Assembly: GCA_020091685.1 (NCBI GenBank) | Contig: CM034592.1 | Span: 42,677,622-42,741,621, forward strand | DNA: 64,000 nucleotides | Direction: 5' to 3' | Source: Lutjanus erythropterus | Lineage: Eukaryota; Chordata; Actinopteri; Lutjaniformes; Lutjanidae | In this document: in pieces, positions 1-10,178 of the stretch | How positions within the stretch are numbered: position 1 is the first letter of the stretch | How the letters are laid out: each line of letters opens with the position of its first letter | The notes under the pieces: model-generated | What the model was told of the DNA's origin: nothing | The model's input: the letters and a program-made list of their open reading frames with translations, nothing else | Databases searched by the model: none | Made by a program: the position numbers and the translations under genes

Positions 1-2272
1 GGAGGTAGTCTGGCTTCGACTGTGTTCAGATCTTTGGTATCTTTGGAGTAAATGCAAACCGTACAACAATCTGGATAACGTGTCTGGATACAGATCACTT
101 GCTTGACAGAATGGGGAAAACAAACAAGCAGTTGGACAGAACACCAGCACGCCAAAAACAAACACACGTTGCTATGGTGACGTATTTTGCAACAAATGGA
201 ATTTAATACATCAAATAAAATGATTTTGCCTGTATTGCAAACTCAAACTTAATGTCAAATTCCCTGCAAGACGTAAGGTAATTCTTTCGATTCAAGAATG
301 AATTCAGTGAATTTTTATGAATCCTGTCTGCATGTTTAGAAATGTGAACCTTTCTTGTAACATCTTTGGTGCAATTTGCTGCCTAGATCGGCCGTCTTTT
401 CTCCTTGTGTGAGGGAGCTACGTCACATCTGGTTGTAAATTTTGTTGCGGAGGACGAAGAAGAAGAGTTCAAATATTTTAACTTTGGACTGCAACGTTGC
501 CATCAGTGGTATTCTCTGCCGGCCTCACCTAATTTTACCATCCTTATCTCATCTGCTAATATGATATCCAGTTTGCTGTCTACCATCTGCCTGAATTCAT
601 GTGAATGCAACATAAATCTAACATGTTTATGTTGTAAAATATGATGAAAAAAAGTTTGTTTTTTAAATAAAATTTATGACCCAGTTTTAACACTTATTAA
701 AATCATGATTTAATGACTTACATGTTAACTTAAGTTGTACAAATATGTGAGATATGATGCATTTGAAGCCACTTCAAGAATTACATTTTACAATAGACAA
801 ACGTAGGCATGGGTGCATATCCAGTTTGCTCCAACTCAAAGCAGACACTTGGATCCACTGAATATTTTGAGCTCTGGGAATTATTCATCCCAGATTATTT
901 GCTTCTTCCATTGTACTCAGTATCAGGATAAATGCAGGTAAGAGACCTGTTTGTTGTGGATCATTTTCTTGTAGCGGTTGTGAATTCAGCTTTGAGGTCA
1001 AGTTGTTCTGTTGGGTTTTGGTGGCAGGTCGAGTTGCTTCCTCTACCTGTTGCAGTGGTTACAGCCATTGTGTTCTGGTGTGGGAGCTGAAATTTAAGAG
1101 AGCAATTCAAAAGCAATGATTATTACCGAGGACAAGTTTTTAAAAAGTGTCTTGCAGATGCTGAAGCGCTTTGCTGTTACATTTAAGTAATTTATAAGAA
1201 GTGTCTCTTTGTTTCACACGGTTGTTATCTAATTTCATTAACCTCTTGGCTTGCAGTATCAAATAGCTGAATTGCTCTTGAAGGCTCAGGCCCTTGTATG
1301 CTGCTGCTCTCTTGTCTGGCTGATGAAGGAGGTCTCACATTGCAAACGAAACTCTTGAGATGCTCAGCTGTTTATATAAGATTGTGCACTCGATTCTTCT
1401 GCTACTAAGTCTGAGCCCTGCAGCGTTAGTGCGCACTCTCTTTCCCACATGTATTAGTAGCCTGCTGCTATTCATCGAAGCATTGTCTCAGTGCTTCAGG
1501 GTGCCGCGCAGTATACAAACTGAAACCAGTTGTGCCATGGAGGAACTGGTGGCTTTGAGGCACCATTTTACCATGTGATTTTCAAAACAATTAGCTGTTT
1601 AATTTTCTCAAAAGCATCGTCTTCCCCCCTCCCCTTCTTCTACAGTTAACACCTTTTAGCACATGCTGATAATCATTTGGTTAGACATTGCTGAAATACT
1701 GTAAAATGTAATTTCATCTCCTCTGTTGCACTTAAACCTGTCAGAAACATTCAAGTGTACAAAGATATTGTATTGTCTGTCTGTGTTGGTCCAACGCTTA
1801 TTACTATTCTGATTTTACATCTCAACCAACTATTAAATATCTAGATTGCCTTCAAATTTGCTGCAAACATCCTGGTGCCCACTTGTTAGCATAAAACAGC
1901 TCAAATCATGTTAGTTAACTCACAAAATTTAGTTGCTAACATGATAACCTGTTAATGTTCAGTTAAGTTAATGTTGAACTATGCAAGTGACGTGAACAAG
2001 TTCAACTTAAAGTTACTCCAAAGTTATTTTTGAATGTACTGTTATGGAAAAACCATAATAGCTAGAGCATTCATACTTGTTGCAGCAGATAGCTAAGGCT
2101 TCTGTCATGGTGAACGTTCGCGATGATGTCATTATGTTGCGTTATGTGGAGCAGAAAATGTGGTGACAACACAAGGTGAGGCTGTGAAGTGGTGCCAACA
2201 GGGGAGCAAAGACGTAGGTTGATATTTCATGTCAGAGAGAGAATTAGAAAAAATAGGATTGGGTTAGTAATT
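1..2272. other. Non-coding stretch, no recognisable feature
   Basis: AT-rich DNA with only short chance open frames, at 405-644 and 1360-1578 on the plus strand. Neither has a recognisable motif or a compositional change. I see no splice-flanked exon, tandem repeat or transposon end that I can defend. Confidence 0.5.

Positions 2273-2315
<43 letters not shown>
2273..2315 (+). repeat. (TTG)n trinucleotide microsatellite
   Basis: About 14 uninterrupted TTG units are visible. Read as a protein it is a meaningless homopolymer, and there is no surrounding open frame. The lack of interruptions suggests it may be polymorphic. Confidence 0.97.
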
Positions 2316-3261
2316 CACTGGAAGGAATAACCTAAGGTTTTCCTCCAGAAATGCTCCATCAGGTTGCAAATGTTTTGTGTTGGAGCAGAAAACAACATGC
2401 TGTTTGAGAATACTAGCATGCTCACATGATAGTTGAAATTAAATTAAAATGCCTTTCAACCATTTTTAGATCATATCCCCAGTCATGTTATGCACCTATT
2501 TAACAATAGGTTGTATTGTATCCAATCATGTTTTCTTCCTGTAAAACAAAATAATATGATATGTGCTCACATAGGATTCAACCAACCAGTTTCAGACAAC
2601 AATATAACATCCACTCATCAATCAATCCTCCACTTTTGGCTGCATAGAAGAAGGATTTGTTATGACTTGCCCACTTTTCAACATTCAAACCAAAGTCCCC
2701 TGAATCCCATTAAACGTCAGCACTAAGAATTGTTGACATCAATGTTGATGTGCACTCTGTATGAATGCATCTTTGTGTTCGTAACATAACGATAGGCAAA
2801 AGCATGAAGGGCTTTAAAAGCTCATACAGCTCAGGTTGATCCCACCTGCTCCCTGGAGCAGCAGCTGCTGCAGCATTGCTGCTGAACTAGATACTAACCC
2901 AGTGCTCAGAAAACTACATCCACCCTGCATAAATAAACTGTACGACAAGATTGTAAAACCACACCACAGATTTGCTTCGCTGTCTATTTTTTCTAGGCAT
3001 TTGAACATCATACTTACAGACACCTCCAAAGCCAGTTATGTCGTTCTGTCTGTCAGTCGTCCTAATTTTTCTTTGAGCGTTTTACTTCAGGACTTCAGGA
3101 AACTTTGTAATGTCAAGTGAGCTGACTCTGACATTCAAGTTTCTTTTCTTTAAAAATGGTGTTACCTTGGGAGATAAATGCATAATGTTAGCTGGCTTGG
3201 TGACATTGCAGCTTCAGAAAAATTGAGAACACAGTGACCTGACACTCAGCGAGTTGTGTGC

Positions 3262-3263
<2 letters not shown>
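2316..3263. other. Non-coding stretch
   Basis: Open frames overlap on both strands at 2814-3120. Neither shows a domain, and the two-strand overlap is typical of chance frames in stop-poor sequence. Nothing else was recognised. Confidence 0.45.

Positions 3264-3311
<48 letters not shown>
3264..3311 (+). repeat. (GT)n dinucleotide microsatellite
   Basis: About 24 perfect GT units. A weaker, interrupted GT patch follows at about 3412-3431. Long GT runs of this kind are abundant in fish genomes. Confidence 0.97.
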
Positions 3312-3313
<2 letters not shown>

Positions 3314-3944
3314 GAGATAGAGTCCCAGAGGGAAACCAGGCTGTTGATGTAACACTTGGTCTGAATGCAGACCATTATTTTGCTCTGTGATGGTTAGTAA
3401 TAGTATCTGACACTGTGTGTGTCTGTGTGTGTTTGATACCTTTAAGGTTAGATGTGCATAACAAACAAATTCTTACTGCTTAATTTATGCAGTTTAATCC
3501 CACCTAAATGCAATGTACTGTATGTTCAGTGCTTTTGTTTCATTTAACATCTTTAAAAGAGAATATCTCTGAGACATCTTACCTTTAAAGCAATCATATA
3601 TCACATATTATTTGTATTATAGAGTCTTGTGTCAGTGAAGGTGTCTAATTTTAGAATAAAGCTCTTTATTTGCTGTGTTACTACTGAGGAATTGAGTGTG
3701 AACACTTCTCAGTGCAGATAACACCTGGCTTTTCAAACAGGAGATGACGTGTGGGATGACAGCCACAGTCGTCAGTCTGCCATCGCTTTGCTTTTTTTCT
3801 CAGAAAATCCACGGAGTTAAAACTTTTCATGTAGCATTTCAAAGACCAACGCAACCTCTAGTCGAGAAAATAAGCCTAGAGGCTGCCATTTTGATATGTG
3901 CAATAACTTTGTTCAATTAAAAAAAATACAATGCTGCTGGTATC
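3312..3944. other. Non-coding stretch with a small hairpin
   Basis: No gene seen. A 7-bp inverted pair, cctctag and ctagagg, lies near 3855-3892 around a 20-odd base loop that includes gtcgagaaa. The complement of that motif recurs near 4095, just inside the left arm of the large inverted repeat. It may be part of the same decayed element. Confidence 0.35.
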
Positions 3945-4560
3945 TGATGTTTTTTTTTAAACATATTACACAAAAGGCAAAGAAAATATCATTATTTTTC
4001 CTGATTTGGGTCACAGTGAACACAAGGAAATTGCCACTGCTATATTGTTACTCCTTTGCACAGTTTGAAATGCATCTTTGTTGTGGTCACCATTTCTAAT
4101 TTCTCGACATTAACATACAAGTAATTAATTAAGTAGGGGAGACCAGGGATAGTTGTAACACTTTTTGTCTCAGCACCTATAACTCACTGAATTTTTGTGT
4201 TAAAGCTCTCAAATTTTGAAACAAAGCATCCTTAGTTATTACAAATAATGTTTCCTCCTTTTTCTGGTTTTATTACTCACTATGATTATTTTTTGCGATG
4301 GTTCTGGTTGGAAATTTGTATTCATTAATGTTAAAATAACATGTTCATTATCATACATTTAACCATTTCTCACTCTGAGTAATTCTGGATTAATCTAAAA
4401 TTTGAATCAGATCACTGATGGTTGTTATCCTACAGAGAATACTGCTCTGAATATTTGCTACACATGATGGCATGAATATTGCTACATATATGAATAAATT
4501 TTACAAAGATTTAGATTTTGGCGTTATTTCATTTTTCATTTTTTCCTGCACTTGTGTCAA
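3945..4560 (+). repeat. Left arm of a large imperfect inverted repeat
   Basis: The reverse complement of 5650-6400 aligns along this arm with point differences and small indels. Shared landmarks in order are: ttacac-aaag-aaagaaaat near 3965; gaaattgccactg near 4028; tttgcacagtt and gatgcatctt near 4055-4080; taattaattaagtag near 4120; ggggagaccaggga near 4137; ctctcaaattttgaaac near 4207; ctctgagtaatt near 4373; and aatctaaaatttgaatcag near 4394. It could be one of two opposed copies of a dispersed element, or one arm of a foldback transposon. No open frame of note lies inside. Confidence 0.8.
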
Positions 4561-5649
4561 AGAAATACTTTTATTCTTGTTCATGTACGAGAAATAACAA
4601 TTTCTCTCTATATTTGACCATGTTAAAAGTTTTTTTTTTTGCTCTTGTCGTTTGAATAGTTTTTATATCAGTGCTTCACTATGTTCTCTGTTTCCTGTCG
4701 GTCACAGACCCACAGGAAGAAAAGGAAATATCTACTGTTGAATATAATCCCTTAAATACAAATGAGCAGACATCGAACAAAAGGAAGCCAGTAAAATGTT
4801 AAGCTGATAACATACAACATGCAAAGTTTAAACGGTTATGATACGTGTATGAGGAAGTAAAACTCATCAACATATTTTTAGTAAGAAATGTGTTGCAACA
4901 TCTTGGTATGATCTCTAAATAATATAACACAAACGTGACATTTGTTGCTGTGAGCTTGACTTTTCTACTTGACAGCAGTCATTACAGACCGGCATGTTTC
5001 ACGTCCCTTCAATAGGAATTAACCTGTTTCCAGTCCCTTGTGTTGAGACGAGGTATGCAAGTTTGTATGGAAGTATTTGCTCCCTTTAGCTGCCTTGTTT
5101 TATTGTGCCGTATAATCATACTGGATATTTTGCTTCCCCCAGCTTCAAACCATGTTTGGTTCCTCAACTTCTCTCATTCTCACACTGTCTAAGTTAGCTA
5201 TGTGGAAAATGAGGAAGTCAGGGGTGAGGGGTCAGAGAGCATCGTGCTGATGCTGACTGAGCTCCTGGGCTCAGGGTGGAGTTTTAAGTTTTACAGAACA
5301 TCTGGGGCATTCAGGATGTGGTGAGCTCCGTCAGAGAGAGAGTTTTCTGCTCCAGGTTTTTTCATAAATTTGTCTTTTTATTAACTGCAAAATGGGTGTA
5401 AACTGAGTTATCTTGAAATAATGGTTTATTTTAAACTTCAAAACTAAATTCTCTCATTTTCATTGCTGGAATTATGGAATAGAAAAGAAGGAAAACATAA
5501 CTACCATGAGCAGATAGACAACAATGCTGAACAGAAAGAGAAAAGAGAACCATTTATTGTAACCTAAACTTAATCAAGTGAGAGGTGATTGTTTGTCAGA
5601 TGATCTGTGGAAACTGCAGTGCAAAAAGTTTGTTGTTCTAAGTATGTTT
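4561..5649. other. Spacer between the inverted-repeat arms
   Basis: About 1.1 kb between the two arms. It has no long open frame and no transposase-like segment. If the structure is a foldback or palindromic element, this is its loop. If it is two independent insertions, it is ordinary flanking DNA. Confidence 0.5.
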
Positions 5650-6400
5650 TAATTGCTTAACACTAGAAGTGCCAGAATGCCATAACTTAGTTGGTTTTAT
5701 CTTTTTAAATAACATCAAAATGTAAATTTTGTTAAATGTATTTATATATTTATCAGTAAGCATGTAATCACATGTAACCATAATGATTGTATCTATTCAC
5801 AGCAGTATTTTTCTGTAGGATAATAACCATCAGTGAGCTGATTCAAATTTTAGATTAATGTGAAATTACTCAGAGTGAAAAACAGTTAAATGTATTTGAT
5901 ACGATTATAATCATGTTACTTTAACATGAATAATAACAAATTTCGATCTATAATCATCACAAAAAATAATTATCTTTTATGGGAAATGGCTGGAAATGAG
6001 TACGAAACTAAAACTATAAAACCTGGAAATGTACCTTGTTTCAAAATTTGAGAGCTTTAACAAAAAAATAATTGAGTTATATGTGCTGAAACATAAAGTG
6101 TTACAACTGTCCCTGGTCTCCCCTACTTTATTTTTAATTGAGTCTACTTAATTAATTATTTGTATTGTAATGTCTGGAAACTGGAACTCGAGACCACTTG
6201 AAAGGTTTTATTGACAGAGACTGATAGTTGCTAAGCAACCAAGATGCATCTCCAACTGTGCAAAAACTAACAGTTTAACAGTGGCAATTTCTGTGTGGTC
6301 AGGATGACCGGCCCATGGGCAAAATGGGTAAAAATTGATCACATTTTCTTCTTCTTTGGTGTAATTTATTTAGAAAAAAAAAAAAAATACAGACACTTTT
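5650..6400 (-). repeat. Right arm of the large inverted repeat
   Basis: This is the complement of the left arm. Clear landmarks are ctgattcaaattttagatt near 5839, actcagagtg near 5869, ttcaaaatttgagagctt near 6041, gtgttacaactgtccc near 6099, tggtctcccctactt near 6115, aagatgcatctcc near 6240 and cagtggcaatttctgtg near 6280. Divergence from the other arm is substantial, roughly one difference in every 5 to 8 bases by eye. The duplication is therefore old and not a recent palindrome. Confidence 0.8.
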
Positions 6401-6437
6401 AAGAAAAGTTTGCTATCAGAAACTAGTGCCGGTCATC
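6303..6437. mobile_element. Possible 135-bp inverted-repeat element
   Basis: It begins with gatgaccggc (6303-6312) and ends with its exact complement gccggtcatc (6428-6437), a perfect 10-bp terminal inverted pair. A 10-bp palindrome, gcccatgggc, sits at 6311-6320. There is no coding capacity. No clear target-site duplication is visible, and most of the interior belongs to the right arm of the large inverted repeat, so coincidence remains possible. Confidence 0.3.
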
Positions 6438-7492
6438 TAAAGTTCACCTTACACCTGTTCTCATTGTCCTCAAAGTGTCTGTTAGACGGAGACAGGAGGA
6501 AAGAAAGTGAGAGAGAGAGAGCAGGAGAAAGAAGCAGTGATGAAATGAAAGGAAAAAAAATAAGAAAGGGAAAACTGGTAAAGACATAGGAGTAAATGTC
6601 AGGATACTTTCTCACAAATGCTTGCTGGATGGTTGAATAGTTGCGTAAACTGCCTCCCCAAATCTGTCTGATCCTGGCATTGAGGAGAGCTGGATTTGAC
6701 AATTTCTGTAACTTTATGAAAGCTATAAACATAATGCGAATGTGCAGAGTCTGAATTTTATCTGAAGATATCGGCCTCCCACTCCATTCTCGCATCTCAT
6801 GTTGCAAACATGAGTTTACACAATGACTGGCACACAGAGGAGGAAGCCTTGGCCCAAATATCCTTTCTCTGTTGTTGGGATATGTGCTGACTACACTGGA
6901 AGCCCCAAAACATTGGCCGTTGCACCCTGAGTCTAAAAGCTATCAGACGGCTATCAGATAGCAGATGGATTCCCAGATTGTCTGAAACCAGGAGGTGGAG
7001 GTGAGAAAGTATGCTGAGTTTGAACACAGTGCAACACAGTGAATGGCTTCCAGCAGAGACCGAAAATGTGTGCTATTATCCTCGAGTTTATAACTATCAT
7101 GCCTGCACCCTCTCTGCTTTGCATGTGCCCATTAGGAACAACTACAAAACAATTTTTCCTCTGTGTGGTTGGACAACATGTTGTAATTCTTTTCCACCAT
7201 CAGACACACAGACGATGGAATAAAGATTTAAGTACTTGCAAAGGCACAACTTGTAAATCAAATGCAAATAGAAGTAGTGGACCACCTCAGTGAAAAGCAC
7301 AAGATGGGAGCCTGTTATCACAAACTAATTCAAACTCTTTAACAAAAACCTCCAAAAACAAGTTTGCAATTATTGTCACTTGAGAAACACAGAATGCAAA
7401 TGTTTTAAAAGTCAGATATGGATGAACCACAAATATGTTTCATCAAAAACACAAAAAAGATCTTTAATACCCACAAATTTTGTCTCTGGCCC
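6438..7492. other. Non-coding stretch with a short purine-rich patch
   Basis: A GA-rich patch lies at about 6487-6575. Open frames at 6433-6807 (minus) and 7011-7293 (plus) show no motif. The minus one gains its length from the purine-rich patch read as Ser/Leu/Phe codons. Confidence 0.4.
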
Positions 7493-7496
7493 CACA

Positions 7497-7564
<68 letters not shown>
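7493..7564 (+). repeat. (CA)n dinucleotide microsatellite
   Basis: About 36 CA units with a single TA interruption at 7503. The complementary GT tract begins 66 bases downstream, so the two can pair in one strand. Confidence 0.97.
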
Positions 7565-7568
<4 letters not shown>

Positions 7569-7630
7569 CCCTCCCACTCTCTAGGAAACTGTCTCAGCCC
7601 CCTGCTGCACCCAGTAGAGATCAGTTACAC

Positions 7631-7632
7631 GT

Positions 7633-7685
<53 letters not shown>
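7631..7685 (+). repeat. (GT)n dinucleotide microsatellite
   Basis: About 27 GT units with one T-rich interruption near 7638. It faces the CA tract at 7493-7564. The open frames across both tracts encode only Thr-His and Val-Cys runs and are artefacts. Confidence 0.97.
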
Positions 7686-7686
<1 letters not shown>

Positions 7687-8331
7687 AATCTTTCTCAGAT
7701 CTTCTCAAAACAACATACTTTGTCACGACCACCATTTTAACTGACAGGAAGTCAGGATGATCTATATTTATATACAAACAGACTTACACATTCCTGCATG
7801 TACACAACCAGTCACAAAGGTTAACTGATGAAACTGTAACTTTGTATACTGAAAACAAATGAATGGAGTTTTGGTTTGAATCTGCTATTTTGTCTTGCGA
7901 GATCAGGCTGCACTGTCGTCTTTCACGGAGGCCATGACATTACGTCAACATGCTGGCTCTAGAGAGGGCCTTCCGCCCTTTTTGCAAGTTTCATGGCCAC
8001 TGTGGTGTGAGACCCGTTCTAACCAGATGTTGAAAAGGTGTAAATGCATTTGTGTCTCCAAGATGCAAGCGCAACCTTTACTTCTCCCAGCTGTAACTAT
8101 GGCTACATCCACAATACTTCATTTTTGTTTTAAAACCATAAGTTTTCACAGTGTCCACACTACCCACACTGTTTTGGGACACATAAAATTGAGACATTTT
8201 GAAGCGATGCTGGCCCTATTTCAATTTTAAAACTCCCCCATGTAGACACCACAACATGGCTAATGGAGCTAATGACTTCTTATAAAGTTAGCATGCTCAA
8301 TGCATCAGTGTTTGAAAGTTCACTATTATAT
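7686..8331. other. Non-coding; possible dispersed repeat 7895-8235
   Basis: The segment 7895-8235 reads like a widespread fish repeat, with ggccatgacattac and catggccactgtggtgtgag. I recognise it only from memory and see no second copy in the window. The open frame at 7895-8230 has no domain. Confidence 0.3.
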
Positions 8332-8547
8332 GTTAGCTGCTAGCTTTGGTTAGCCTGCTTTTAGTGTGGCCACTACGTGTTAGCTGCTAGTTTTGGTTAG
8401 CAAGCTATTAGTGTGGCCACTATATGTTGGCTATGGTCAACCTGCTTTTACTGTGGCTACTATTTGTTAGCTGCTAGCTTTGGTTAGCCTACTGTTAGTA
8501 TGGCTACTATGTTAGCTGCTAGCTTTGGTTAGCCTGCTATTAGTGTG
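8332..8547 (+). repeat. Minisatellite, about 46-bp unit, nearly 5 copies
   Basis: Units start at 8332, 8379, 8426, 8466 and 8511, each opening with gttagctgctagc or a close variant. Each continues ttggttagcc-tgct-ttagtgtggc-cactat. Unit lengths are 47, 47, 40, 45 and a partial 37. The third unit has lost part of its start (gttggctatgg). Divergence between units is about 5 to 15 percent by eye. Confidence 0.9.
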
Positions 8548-9247
8548 TTCAACCGTGTTTTTAGTCACAAACAGACATTAAAAAATATAATGATGGAAAA
8601 GAAAGACAAAGAACACAATGTCATTAAAAATGTTTATTTAAGAATAGCAATATCAGAGAGGATTATGTGAAAAACAGTCTTGTTGAGCTTAGTGCTACTC
8701 ACTTTAACATCAGTCACATGACTATGTGCCTGCAAGGCAATAAAACTTCTATTTTCCATGTTGCTCATTCCAGCATACAAAGAGATGAGATTTCTGAGTG
8801 CATATGGAAACCTTGTTTACCTCCAAGATCAATATTTGCAGTGTGTTTGGGAAGTTATGATTCATTTTTTTCTTCACAGTTCAGACACTCACCCAGTAAC
8901 ACCTGGACCTCAGCAGCCAAATGCATAGAACTTTTTTTCTTTCAAACCTGTGATTCAAAGCACAGAATTTTACCACTGCAATAAAAAAAAACATTTGACC
9001 TGAGGATCTTCTGCTCTTCTGTACTTGATGATGCACACTATGGGCATTTTTTGAGGCAGCAAGACAATTTTCGCCTCAGCAGGGGTGAATCACACACGGA
9101 CGGGAAATCTTCATCTCCAGCTGTTCTGAGTGGATGTGACATATTTGTTCTCGGCTCGTGTCAAAACATGTCACATCTAATAAGTCAAACAGGAAGAAAC
9201 GGAAAAACACAACAAAGAATAACAGCCGCATTACATTACAAACTATA
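8548..9247. other. Non-coding stretch
   Basis: The plus-strand open frame at 8667-8984 has no recognisable domain, no acceptor or donor context I trust, and no compositional shift. No repeat was recognised. Confidence 0.4.
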
Positions 9248-9612
9248 GGAGCAATATGTCCAAATAGTGAATTCAAGCCACAGACTGTGTGATAAATAGG
9301 ATGAAATCCTATCTAATAAACAATCTATGGTTAAGGCAAGTTGTTTCCCCCTCCTCCCTGGACTAGGCCACGGGAGTGCAAGACGTGCAACATTGTAAAT
9401 TGACAGTAACAATCGACGACGAGTCCTCCACTGATCAGCAGTTAAGCCTGTTATCCTAAAAACAAAAGTCCACTGCTCTGAAAATACACACTCTGGAGTC
9501 GGAGCTCAGTGACTGCCTGAAAGACTCCATTGACATCAGTTTAATCGTTATAAACGTCTACAGCTTCTATAAGATTTCTTCTGACTAACAGACACTCACT
9601 CATTCGGCAAAC
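9248..9612 (+). repeat. Dispersed repeat family R1, copy 1
   Basis: It matches 49051-49390 in the same orientation. Both begin ggagcaatatgt. Both hold tgaaatcctat/cgaaatcctat and gttgtttccccct. Both share the identical 20-mer ctgaaaatacacactctgga (9478-9497 here), then gactccatt and ctcattc-gcc/gcaaac. This copy has about 60 extra bases before the 20-mer, containing tcgacgacgagtcc. The family is probably a non-autonomous DNA transposon, since it lacks coding capacity, but no terminal inverted repeat was confirmed. Confidence 0.75.
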
Positions 9613-9730
9613 TAGGGTTGATAACAATTTATCGATGACCAACTGATCGAACATGGAAAATTTAATGAATCATCTGTCAAATAAACTGAGCTAAACTTAA
9701 AAAAAATGTTTTTATATGTTTCATGGGCTA

Positions 9731-9936
9731 CACTCTTAGAAATCAGGGTTCCAAAAGGGTTCTTCCTGAAGGGCTGTGGTTCTACTTAGAACAATTTGCT
9801 ACTGAAGAACGCTTTTTGAAAGAAAACAAAAGAGTTCTTCAAGGATTGTTGAAATCCTTAAAGAACTCTTTCAAGGGTTCTTTGTACCATAACATAAACA
9901 GTTCTCAGTAGAAGCCCCTGGGTTGATTCTTGTTTG
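9731..9936 (+). mobile_element. Small inverted-repeat element, partial copy
   Basis: It starts cactcttagaaatcagggtt, which matches 16 of 20 bases of the complement of 10159-10178. It is rich in ggttctt/aagaac words that pair internally. It abuts a second, more complete copy starting at 9937, so it is either a truncated tandem neighbour or the left half of one 448-bp element. Confidence 0.65.
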
Positions 9937-10178
9937 CACCCTTAGAAAGGTAGAAAGGTTCTGGATAGAACCCCCAGAAACATATATAGGTAGAACCATT
10001 GCCTTTCATGGATGGTTCAAGGTATAACCCTTTATGTTTGGTTCTATGTAGGACTCTTTGAAAGGGATTTTAGTGAACTTTTATAAAAACTTCTACCAAG
10101 AACTAAAAATGGCTCCTCTGTGGGGACAAGCTGAAGAACCCTATATGGTTCTAGTTAGCACCCTTGTTTCTAAGGGTG
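9937..10178 (+). mobile_element. MITE-like element, about 242 bp
   Basis: It opens with cacccttagaaa (9937-9948) and closes with tttctaagggtg (10167-10178), a perfect 12-bp terminal inverted repeat. The interior is made of ggttct, tagaacc and aagaacc words and is strongly self-complementary. It encodes nothing. I recognise the ends as a common fish non-autonomous DNA transposon but cannot name the superfamily securely. Confidence 0.75.

Noticed and set aside
7380-7760. Two overlapping frames of over 100 codons
   Set aside because: They are produced by the CA and GT microsatellites (Thr-His and Val-Cys runs); no real protein sequence flanks them.
8332-8547. CRISPR-like regular repeat
   Set aside because: Units are directly contiguous with no unique spacers, vary in length, and the surrounding DNA is vertebrate.
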